From Podospora pseudocomata (lineage: Eukaryota; Ascomycota; Sordariomycetes; Sordariales; Podosporaceae): a stretch of DNA of 64,000 nucleotides. The stretch is from the NCBI RefSeq assembly GCF_035222375.1, contig NW_026946366.1, forward strand, positions 186,001 through 250,000, given 5' to 3'. Position 1 is the stretch's first letter; each line of letters opens with the position of its first letter. This document shows positions 34,748-43,301 of this stretch, piece after piece. The notes beneath the pieces were generated by a model. It was not told where the DNA came from. It did not search any database and saw only the letters and a program-made list of their open reading frames with translations. A program made the position numbers and the translations under genes.

Positions 34748-35974
34748 CGAGTCCGGGGATCCGGGGGTGCTGTATGTCTATTCGGGCGGAATCGGTACCG
34801 GGCGCGCGCGCGGGCGCAAAAAAGAGATCGGCTTTCGGGTTCCGGGTAGTCGTTAAGGTTTAACCTTTTGCGCAGGGGAAGCGAGAGACAAGTTTTGCGA
34901 TGCGAAGCGCGTTGAACGTAAGGGAGGGTGTAATACTCGTCTGGTCGGCGGCGGTGGTGATTGATAGTGGGGAGGAGGCAGCCAGAAAATAATTTAACGA
35001 GTGTTTTCCCAAATTGCTCTCTCCGCGTTGCGCGTTTGCTCTCCTATCGGCGGCAGAGCGGAAAAAGTAAAAAATACTCAACGACCCAGAGATCCCGCGA
35101 AAGAGGGAGAGAAGGCAAAAGAGGGAAGAAATGAGGTTGTCGTGTTCGCCAAAAGTGCAAAAGGACCAACAACAAAATAACTGGGGACAGGCACCAACCT
35201 ACCCACGATGGGGACTTGGGGGGGGGGGGGCTGCGACTGCGACTGGGCTGAGCCGCTCGCTCGCTAACAAAACCCACCCCTGCTTACGGTACAAAACCAG
35301 CAGACCCCAGGTGTCACCAGCACCAAATCCAACGGCCGGGGGGAGGCGTTTTTTTCCCCTGCACACTCTCAAATCGGACCCTTTAATTCGTCAGCGCGGA
35401 CGGACGAATGGTGCAACCAATGTCACATTGAGAAGTTGTAGAGAAATCTGGACCACATGCAACCAGGGGGCACATGAAATAGGGGTCATGATAGCAGAAA
35501 AAGCTTAGGAGGCTTATTATCCCTTCTCACCTGCACCCCTTCAGGTTCATCTGAATTTATCCCTTTCCCAGAGACATCTTTTTGCATTTATTATCACCGG
35601 TTCCGGGCATCTTTCTCTCGAAATTCCGCCCTTTTCCCCTCCAAACATAGCATCATGGATAGTCCAGCGGGGTCCCCCTCCCTGAAAAAATGACACCCTG
35701 ATAGGCGAGAAAAAGAAGCGGACTCTTAACATCCGCAGATCAGCGGGTCTATCCCAGGTCTTGATATCAACGACTTCTGCTTGCATTGAAGATGTTATCA
35801 TTGTGAGAAACACCTGTCTAGGAGTCATCTCCTCTGACTCTCCCCACCTCGTCACACAAAAATACCAATCCCACAAAGTAATGTCAGCATCACCACCACC
35901 TCCCGTCTGTTGGTTCATGCCCTACAAAAAGTCCCTTTCAGAGGTTCTGGATAGGGGTTCGTCACAGATATAGA

Positions 35975-36080
35975 ACAAAAGTAAAGGTAAGGTAGTAAAA
36001 TAAAATTTAAATAAGGAGACTAAGCTGTGATCGGAAATTTAAGATTATAAAATCTAATGTAAGGTAATTTAGGTTTAGTA
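35975..36080. other. AT-rich island of unknown origin
   Basis: About 105 bp of markedly AT-rich sequence with several AAGGTA and TTTA words, in contrast to its GC-balanced surroundings. It could be a decayed repeat, but no ends, coding remains or target duplications are visible. Confidence 0.35.
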
Positions 36081-36336
36081 CCGTTATACCTACGCCAAAA
36101 ACTCACGATAAGCAGCCATGTTCAACTCGTAATCCGCTCATGTTTGGACACACGACCAAACGTTAAACCACCTACCTACCCCTCGGAAAATCCGACACGT
36201 TGGAAATACCGAGCCGACCCAAAACCAGGCAGAGCCCAGGTGTAAGGTATAATCTCCATGTGCTGTGCCAGGTGTAAGTAATCTCCATGTGTGGCGGTGT
36301 ATGCAGCTCGTACAACTGTAGCATCTTGGAACCAGG

Positions 36337-36339
36337 CAC

Positions 36340-36396
<57 letters not shown>
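36337..36396. repeat. (CA)n microsatellite
   Basis: CA dinucleotide run of 60 nt with one G interruption near its start. Confidence 0.95.
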
Positions 36397-36398
<2 letters not shown>

Positions 36399-36768
36399 TA
36401 CACATCTTGATTTGCAACGTCGCACAACACAACGTTTGTCTAATAATCATCTTCATCGCTACCTCTCATTCATTTTAATAGTTGTTGAACTCGCTGATGA
36501 AGCAAAGCTAATAAGTACATATAACATCCTCCATCCATCTGTCCCATTTCCCCACCGCCTAATAATGTTGAAACGCTTCAGCGCTGTGTTGTTGTCCATT
36601 TATGTCCTGATCTGATCCAAGTTCAAGAATGATATAAAAAAAGAAAAATACTTGTCTTGGCTCGTGTAATAAAAGCCCATGGTATATCCCCCCAAAAAAA
36701 AACGCCCCAACACCATCGCTGTGTAGAAAGAAAAATGCAAAATACACCCAGTTATCCACCATGAACAA

Positions 36769-38955
36769 TCAGTAGTCACTATCATTGCCGTCAGGTAACG
36801 GTATCGCCGCAGCTTCTGACAACGACGCATCACCCTCCGTTGATATCGCCGGCGTTTCCGGACCATCAACCTTCAAAAACGACATCGGCCCCTGGATTTC
36901 CCCTTCTGGACAATCGACCTTCAAAAACGACGACATCGGCCCTTGAACCTCCCCCTCTTGCATCTCATCACAACTCGCAAGCTCAGCAGTCATCAAACTC
37001 TGCTCAGGATCAACACAGTCATAAAACAGCATAAACACCCCGCCCTGCGCCAGCACCGTATCCTCATCCACCCTGGCGACATCCTCATCACTCAGTGACC
37101 ACCACTGCTCCTCCTCCAGATCCTCCTCCAGAGTCCCACGAGTCACCGGTGTCGAGGGTGCATCCGCAGACATGTCCTTCTCCGACGCAAGCTTAGGCGG
37201 CTCATCCGTCGCTCCTCCCACTTCTGGTGCCGCCGCTGGCGGTGATGATGACTTGGGGTGTTTCCGAAAGCAGACATAGTGCCCATTCTCATGTCTACCA
37301 TAGTGAGCAACCACCGCCCGTAATGTGTATATCGGACCGGTAATCCGGGACGTCCTTTCTCCTCCCGCCACCATCGACGAGCGAGGGTCTGTAATCCACT
37401 CCTCCCGATCCGAACTCAGATCCCGACCCGTCAGGCCTGCCGCACTCCCAACACACCAAGGGCCCAGGTCAAGCTCCATCGGGAACCGAACATTTGCTCC
37501 GTTTTTGTATAACCGACCAGTACGTTCGTCAAACACTGACCTGTTGATGTGGAAAACCAAGCTTTGCGGTGGCCGGGCGATAGACGTTTGCTTAGTCTTG
37601 GTAGAACTCTTCCGCTGTGTCCGAGGGATGTTGCACTTCTTCAGCGTATCATCTTTGAAATCCTCCTCCTCCAACGCCTCCTCAATAATCTGAATTCTTT
37701 CCGCCAAACCAGGAATGTTGGCTCGCTCCGCGAGAGCCTGGAGACCACTGCGGGAGTTAAGCAAGGTGCATTTGGTACACTCGACGTCCTGGATCGCCTC
37801 AAGGCTGGTATAAGCATCCAGTCTCTCATAAAGATCATGCTCCATCCGCTTTCCAAGGTTGAGGGTCAAACAGTTGAAGGGAATCATGTCCAGGCCACTG
37901 CAGTAGCCGCATGAGACACATGCTACACGCTGGGCGATGAGGCCTTCCAGGGGGTTTCGAGTCACGCGGATATCTTGCCCATACTTGGACTGACTCTCCA
38001 TGCTATGGTACCCGCTGTCATCGCTGTGTTGGCTCGAGTCCGAGTCGTCGCGCGACCAATCAAGCTCTAATGCCGGGGAATTCTGAGGATTCTTCAAGCT
38101 TTTTGCGACCTCCTTGCTGATCTGATCGAGAAGCTTGGAGTAATATTCCTGGGCATCCTGTTGTTGCCAGGTATTCATCTTCTTCAAAACGGCCGGCGTG
38201 CCCAGCGTTCTCCCGTTGTTCGACAGGTTGTTAAGATCCAGAACCAGCTTATGAAGCTTGCTGATCGTGAAGCTGTCGGCTGAAGTCATGGCTGAAGAGA
38301 CTGCTGAGAGATATCCTGGAAAGGGCCTCAAAGACGCGAGTCCCTGAAGGATGCTGTTCTGAAAGCAAGAGTTGTCCATGTTCAAAAGTCCCGGAGGCTG
38401 GTCTGGCGAGCTTTTACGTGCCACATTCAACGCTGCAGTTGACAGGGTAGTCAAGCTCTTGCGCCCCGCTTCAATGCCCGAGTTCAAAATTCCTGCCGCC
38501 GTCTCCAAGCCCAACATCTTCTTAAGAACATCACTCTTAGCTTCATGAGTCGTAGGTCTATCGGCCGACGGGGGCCGCGGAAAAAGGGAGGGGTTGAGAA
38601 AGTCGTCCATGGCGTAAAGCAGCCTGGCCGGAGTGATAGCCACGAGTATTTTCCAGATAAGCTGTGACAAATCAGGGACCCTCCCTTGCCGTTTAGCAAT
38701 CTGATAGATCCAGCTGACGAGGACGACGATGAGGGTTACGATGATGCCTATCGGGCCAACGGCGCGGTCTTTGAGCTGTCGCAAAGTAGAATGCTGTTGT
38801 GAATCGAGGCCAACGCGGGTTTCCACTTGGCCCAGTATGCGCCGGTACGCTTCGGTATTCATTGTCGGTGCGGTGTTGCTGTGTTTGTGATCTGCGAGCG
38901 AGCAACTGGTGTCGGTGCTGGTGGCGGCGTTGCAGAGCGGACGGAAGCTGCGCAA
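36769..38955 (-). CDS. Ubiquitin carboxyl-terminal hydrolase with N-terminal membrane anchor
   Basis: Single exon of 728 aa. A USP-type cysteine protease that removes ubiquitin. A membrane segment lies at residues 66-84 (IGIIVTLIVVLVSWIYQIA). The Cys box is GLLNMDNSCFQNSILQGLAS with nucleophile Cys197. Zinc-knuckle pairs CVSC (346/349) and CTKC (393/396) sit in the middle, and the His box HYGRHENGHYVCFRKH carries His559. A Trp-rich tail EEEQWWSLSDEDVARVDEDT matches the last USP motif, followed by an acidic disordered end with two copies of a GEIQGPMS-FLKVDGPE-like unit. An N-terminal anchor before a USP domain is also seen in yeast Ubp1 and animal USP30. An in-frame ATG at 38862 (MNTEAYRRI) is an alternative start. 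Confidence 0.9.
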   Translation of the reverse strand: MRSFRPLCNAATSTDTSCSLADHKHSNTAPTMNTEAYRRILGQVETRVGLDSQQHSTLRQLKDRAVGPIGIIVTLIVVLVSWIYQIAKRQGRVPDLSQLIWKILVAITPARLLYAMDDFLNPSLFPRPPSADRPTTHEAKSDVLKKMLGLETAAGILNSGIEAGRKSLTTLSTAALNVARKSSPDQPPGLLNMDNSCFQNSILQGLASLRPFPGYLSAVSSAMTSADSFTISKLHKLVLDLNNLSNNGRTLGTPAVLKKMNTWQQQDAQEYYSKLLDQISKEVAKSLKNPQNSPALELDWSRDDSDSSQHSDDSGYHSMESQSKYGQDIRVTRNPLEGLIAQRVACVSCGYCSGLDMIPFNCLTLNLGKRMEHDLYERLDAYTSLEAIQDVECTKCTLLNSRSGLQALAERANIPGLAERIQIIEEALEEEDFKDDTLKKCNIPRTQRKSSTKTKQTSIARPPQSLVFHINRSVFDERTGRLYKNGANVRFPMELDLGPWCVGSAAGLTGRDLSSDREEWITDPRSSMVAGGERTSRITGPIYTLRAVVAHYGRHENGHYVCFRKHPKSSSPPAAAPEVGGATDEPPKLASEKDMSADAPSTPVTRGTLEEDLEEEQWWSLSDEDVARVDEDTVLAQGGVFMLFYDCVDPEQSLMTAELASCDEMQEGEVQGPMSSFLKVDCPEGEIQGPMSFLKVDGPETPAISTEGDASLSEAAAIPLPDGNDSDY

Positions 38956-39654
38956 TCACGAAGCAGCAGCAGCAGCGGATGGAAGTGAGGGCTAACGAGC
39001 GAATATAATTACTTCCATGACCTCTTTTGAGTTTGTCGTTGGCAATGTACTCCGTAACCTGTTGAGGTTGAAAAAGCTGTGGGCGTTCAAATGCAAAAGC
39101 CAGAAGTCACAAGAAGTCAGCATGTGGAAAAGAGCAAAGCGACAGGGGAGGGGGATGGATCTGACGCCAGCAATTGGCCGCCTGGCAGTTGAATGGACGA
39201 ACACCCCAGCCGGCGGTGGGGCCAGTGTCAGCCATTCTCTCATTCCGGCTGTTTTGTGACGGTTATTGTTTTCGTCTGGCTTGATTGGGATGCCTCGAGG
39301 GTGTGTTTGTTGACGATTCGGAAGATATTGAGTTCACTTTGTCCCTGTTTGCTGCAAAGCGACCAGTTTCCCAACGCACTGCAGGCAGCAAAAGTTAAAA
39401 AATTGAAGCTCTCCAGCCCCATTTTCTGGGGAGCAGGGATGCTAGCAAACGCCAAATGCTGCATCCCTGCAACGTCAAGCACAACAACCCCACCCAAAAA
39501 ATCAGGCTTGGCAAGAAAATACACATCGATAAGGAATTTCCGCCCGCCGATAAACACCAAACACCATCATCACCAAACCCTCAGACCTCAACCTTTGCTG
39601 CGCCATTCTGCTCGATACGCTGCAAAGTTCGGTCTGTTTACAACAAACTCCACA
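38956..39654. other. Divergent promoter region
   Basis: About 700 bp between the ubiquitin protease and ALB1 start codons. The frame of ALB1 is open upstream but without conserved sequence. No other feature is recognised. Confidence 0.5.
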
Positions 39655-40296
39655 ATGGCCAAACCAACAATTTCCAAGGGCAAGAAAGGTAATACTCCAC
39701 CCATCCCAACAGCAGTCGCAGAATGTACTAAACCCCCTCCTCCAGGCCCATCAAAACACTCCCGCGCCTCCCGCCGCGAAGAGCCCATAGACATCAACAC
39801 GGACAAATCCCTCAAATCCGCCCTCCCACCCCCCATCTCCACCGACCACCACCGCCCCGCCGTCCTCGCCGCCCAGCTCGCCTCCTCCGTCTCCAAACCC
39901 ACCCGCAAAACCGGCCGCAAAGCCCAGCTCAGCTCCAAAGCCCGGAAGCGCCAGGAAAGAAGCATGGACATGGCCGAGGCCGTCATGGAGCGCACCATCA
40001 CCAAGATCGAAAAGAGCAAGGGCCACGCCAAGGTGATCAACACGAGGAGGAAACCATGGGAAGAAATCAACAACGACGTCTTTGGCGAGGGCGAAAAGGC
40101 GAAGAAGCTGACCAAGAAGCAGCTGGAGAAGCAGAGGGAGGATGAGATTGTGAGGAAATTCTTTGACGAGGGGGCGGCAGAGAAGGATGAGGATGGGAAT
40201 GTGGAGATGGAGGGTGCGGCGAGTGAGGGTGGGAGTGAGGGTGAGGGGGTGCCAACGCCGGTGCAGGTTATGGAGGAGGTGGAGGAGGTTTTGTAG
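39655..40296 (+). CDS. ALB1: Ribosome biogenesis protein Alb1-like
   Basis: Exons 39655-39688 and 39746-40296 give 194 aa. Alb1 is a nucleolar/nuclear partner of Arx1 on pre-60S ribosomes. The start MAKPTISKGKKG is followed by a basic Ser-rich part, then the family core KTGRKAQLSSKARKRQERSM, DMAEAVMERTITKIEKSKGH and KVINTRRKPWEEIN, a Lys-rich helix and an acidic Glu/Gly tail. The 57-nt intron (GTAATA donor, TACTAAAC branch point, CCAG acceptor) is stop-free and divisible by three, so retention would insert 19 residues and also give a full protein. The splice is preferred for the strong branch point and because it removes a Pro-rich insert in the basic N-terminus. Confidence 0.85.
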   Translation: MAKPTISKGKKGNTPPIPTAVAECTKPPPPGPSKHSRASRREEPIDINTDKSLKSALPPPISTDHHRPAVLAAQLASSVSKPTRKTGRKAQLSSKARKRQERSMDMAEAVMERTITKIEKSKGHAKVINTRRKPWEEINNDVFGEGEKAKKLTKKQLEKQREDEIVRKFFDEGAAEKDEDGNVEMEGAASEGGSEGEGVPTPVQVMEEVEEVL

Positions 40297-40733
40297 GGTC
40301 GGAAAAAGCAAAAGGAACGGATTGGGATGGTGAGGCGTTACGGACATTACATCAATCATTTGTGGATCTTCGGGCTTCTAAAATCTCTGAGATGTGGAAG
40401 AAAAGGAGTGTGTTTTACAAGGGCATGGTCGAGGCTAACAGGTTATGAACGAGATTATATATGAGGGCCTCGAGTTGTATGAACTCAAAAAGCCAGCAGG
40501 ACAAACCGGTCGATGACATAGTTTTGATACCCAAAAAGATGAGATGTTTTCTTCGACGTCAGATATGCATTGCACTATCTTGAATGAAAATTCTCCTTCC
40601 TGCTCTTGTATTTGAGATCTCTCTTACACCATTCAATACTTTTTATTAAGATTTTCTCCCCTTTTTTTCACCTTTTCCATCGCAATCACGCTCCTCATAT
40701 ACCCACCCTTCACCGACCACTATCAACCAAGCC
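40297..40733. other. Intergenic region between ALB1 and tRNA-Phe
   Basis: ALB1 3' flank and tRNA upstream region; pyrimidine-rich toward the tRNA. Nothing else recognised. Confidence 0.5.
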
Positions 40734-40845
40734 GCGGGTTTAGCTCAGTTGGGAGAGCGTCAGACTGAAGTCCACTTCAACTCAAATCCAAATATCCACC
40801 ACCAGGGTAATCTGAAGGTCGTGTGTTCGATCCACACAAACCGCA
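40734..40845 (+). tRNA. tRNA-Phe (anticodon GAA) with intron
   Basis: The cloverleaf can be drawn in full: acceptor GCGGGTT (40734-40740) with AAACCGC (40838-40844), D arm GCTC-AGTTGGGA-GAGC, anticodon arm TCAGA...TCTGA with anticodon GAA at 40767-40769, T arm GTGTG-TTCGATC-CACAC and discriminator A at 40845. A 39-nt intron (40771-40809) starts one base 3' of the anticodon, the standard place for nuclear tRNA introns. One G-A mismatch occurs at the fifth acceptor pair. A and B boxes (TAGCTCAGTTGG, GTTCGATCC) are intact. Confidence 0.95.
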
Positions 40846-41882
40846 CTTACAAAAAACCACTTTTTTCTTCTCTTTTAAACTTTATCATTCTTTTGATTCC
40901 ACGCAACACCCTCCCTCCCTCCTCCTCCTCCTCCTTCTCCTACACTATCATGACCCTTCCTGTTGTCCCGGCCTATCAATCAACAAGCCACCTTTTCACA
41001 CACATCACCAACCAATCACCACCCACCCCAAAAAAAATCCCCCCTATGACGCCACAGCTTACAAGACCAACACCCTCTCCAATCAGCCGCACAGTGTCTT
41101 GTCAAAGCCCCCCTCCACCCTTTCACCTTTTTCTTGTCAGTTTTATTTATTTTTAAAAAAAAGAATCTTAAATTTTCCACATCTCACACGTCTGTCCCAG
41201 AAGAACAAATTCCTTCTTCAATTATTCTACTTTGCTCAACTACCACACACCCCCAAGTAGCAGCTTCTCATACAACCCAACCAACCCCAATCACGCCCCC
41301 ATGAATCAACCCCCCCCTGATCGGCAACACCATATGACGTATTAATCCCGACGAACAAGGGGCCAGGCAGGCAACACACGACACAACGAACGAACGGATT
41401 ATTCAACACTCCCAAAAAATATCATTTTCCTTCCATAACCATCATGATCCAGCCCAAAAGTAACGTCAAACTCCAACGACCCCAGCAAAAACATATAAAA
41501 CTTCCGGTATGAACATATGCTTCCTTTCTCTTTCCTTTCCTCCTCCGGATTATTAGACTTTGTGGCTCGCTAGAGTGTTCCTCAGTATCCCCTTATTGTT
41601 TGTTTTTTTCTTCTTTTTTTTTTTTTTGGAAATCTTCTTGTGTCGGGTTCTTTCTCAACTCTTGGAAGAGACGATGCTTCTGCTCATCGGAAGCAGTACC
41701 CGACCTCTGGGCCACCAAGGTTTGTGTATGGACGACACATCAACCAGTCAACAACAAACGCCCAGCTTCAGGGGTCGATGATTGTCATCTGGTCCATACC
41801 CTCGTGGACACCAACATCCTTCTTCTTTCAAAAACAATATTTCGCTTCCTTCTTCAACTCAACCACTCCTTCACCCCTCTCA
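40846..41882. other. Intergenic region downstream of tRNA-Phe
   Basis: Immediately after the tRNA there is a T run (40861-40866 and following), fitting a polymerase III terminator. The rest is CT- and CA-rich low-complexity sequence and the presumed 3' flank of the minus-strand bZIP gene, including a T tract near 41600-41630. No gene recognised. Confidence 0.5.
40859..40875 (+). terminator. Likely RNA polymerase III terminator of tRNA-Phe
   Basis: A run of six T residues within a pyrimidine stretch begins about 15 bp after the tRNA 3' end, the usual signal for polymerase III termination. Confidence 0.6.
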
Positions 41883-43208
41883 TCACGCCCCAAAACCCTC
41901 CCCCCCATCCTCCACCCCAGGACTAAACATCGAGTCCGGCATATGATCATAATTGAACCCCGTCGGCGACTCCCTCTTAAGCAATCCCCCACCATTCAAA
42001 TGAACATGGCCCGCACCGGTCGCCGGGTCATCCAAATACGAAACCGGAAACGCAGTATCGGTCGGGGACGCATACAGAGCAGCCGGACCTGGGAAAGGAG
42101 TGTAAGTCTCAAACTAGGCCGGCAACAAGAACCCACCTCCCCCGTCGCCGCAGCAACCACCACCCGTCGGCGTGGCCGCTGCCCAAAACAGAGACTCACC
42201 AGGAGGATAAGCAATGCTCCCCTGCCGGTCACTCCCCGACGTGCTCCCCGGCCCTCCCGTCAATCCCTCAAACCCCGTCATCCCCGCCTGGAGTTGGTAC
42301 TGACTCGAAGCGATGCTCGGATTCCTGCTCCGTGGTGATGCCGGTGTCAGAACCGGAGGTTGGCTCACCCCTGTTGTTGGCTGTCCGAAGGTGAACCCGG
42401 CTCCGAATAACTCGTTGCTGGTCTGCACATACCTCCGCGCCTCGTTGTTCAGCCACCGGTCAATGTTCGGATCGTTGCATTTGGAGTGTGTCAGCAAGTG
42501 ATGCTTTAGCTGGCCGACCTCATGTACCAAGCCATTGAATTCCATCTGGAGGGCCGCATGCTGGGTTTCAAGCCCAACCTTGGCCTCTTCGAGTTCCGAG
42601 ACAAAGACCTTTTTCTTTTCTCGGCACTTGCTAGCCGCGATGCGGTTCCGTTCGAGAAACTTGTTGCGTTTGTGTTCGTCTTGCTCTATATTGGCCTCCT
42701 TCTTATTTTTTCGAGTCTTTCGTTTCTTATTTGGTGCATGACTTTGAAAGGCGTCTTCTGGGAGGGTGATGTCGGTGGAAGTGCTCCCCGACTTGGAGGC
42801 TCGGTTCGACTGCGATTTGCTGGATGAGCTTCGTTGGGTGGATGGGCGGGACATCTCCATGGAGAGAATCTGCATGTCGGCTTTGATGTCTTCGCCGTCG
42901 GGGTCTGGATGGTAGAGACCTGGGTCGACGAAGAGTTTTTGACCAGCGTTGGGATCCATGGTGGTGCCGACTGGCCAGTCGAATGATGGACCGCCCAGGT
43001 CGATATCTGGATGGGGGTCATCTTGGGATGGAGAGGGCCCGAACCCTAGCTTGTCGTCGTATGATGCAAAGTTGAGCTCCATGGGTTGCTCACCGACATT
43101 GTGGTCTGGTGTTTGATAGGCAGGCCTCTCTTCTAACTCGTCCAGGCATTGATCAAAGTAGTGGGTGGGCTCATCCATCTCGCTGCTGTGATGGTCTGCT
43201 GGATTCAC
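41883..43208 (-). CDS. bZIP transcription factor, ATF/CREB type
   Basis: Exons 43208-42200 and 42088-41883 (111-nt intron, phase 1) give 404 aa. The basic region is KRNKFLERNRIAASKCREKK (residues 180-199), the ATF/CREB signature for CRE-like sites. The leucine zipper follows at about 204-238. Beyond it is the conserved SKCNDPNIDRWLNNEARRYV block seen in fungal members. The N-terminus is acidic and disordered with an NFASYDDKLGFGPSPSQDD motif; a Lys/Arg-rich NKKRKTRKNKKE stretch before the basic region is a probable nuclear signal. Exon 2 supplies a Gly/Asp-rich tail with FPVSYLDD and FNYDHMPDSMFSPG. If exon 2 is missed, a false Gly/Cys-rich end results. Related fungal ATF/CREB factors act in stress and development; the precise orthologue is not certain. 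Three 22-bp repeats lie just upstream. Confidence 0.92.
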
Positions 43209-43235
43209 CCACTATGCAATGGACTGCCAGCTACA

Positions 43236-43301
43236 ACCAAGTGGTTGATAATGAAATACCAAGTGGTCGTTAACGAAATACCAAGTGGTTGTTAATGAAA
43301 A
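43236..43301. repeat. Three tandem 22-bp repeats upstream of the bZIP gene
   Basis: Three consecutive near-identical 22-bp units (43236-43257, 43258-43279, 43280-43301) share ACCAAGTGGT followed by a GATAATGAAAT-like half. The unit pitch is exactly 22 bp, and the array lies 28-93 bp upstream of the start codon. Confidence 0.9.

Larger units (their letters stand above)
34748..36768. other. Intergenic region with AT-rich island
   Basis: About 2 kb between the transporter start and the stop of the ubiquitin protease gene, both on the minus strand. It contains a CG alternation near 34800-34816, a G run near 35219-35230, an AT-rich island (about 35975-36080) and a CA microsatellite. No gene is recognised. 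Confidence 0.5.

Noticed and set aside
39193-39654. Upstream extension of the ALB1 frame by 154 codons
   Set aside because: Sequence lacks similarity and the ALB1 family begins near MAKPxxSKGKK.
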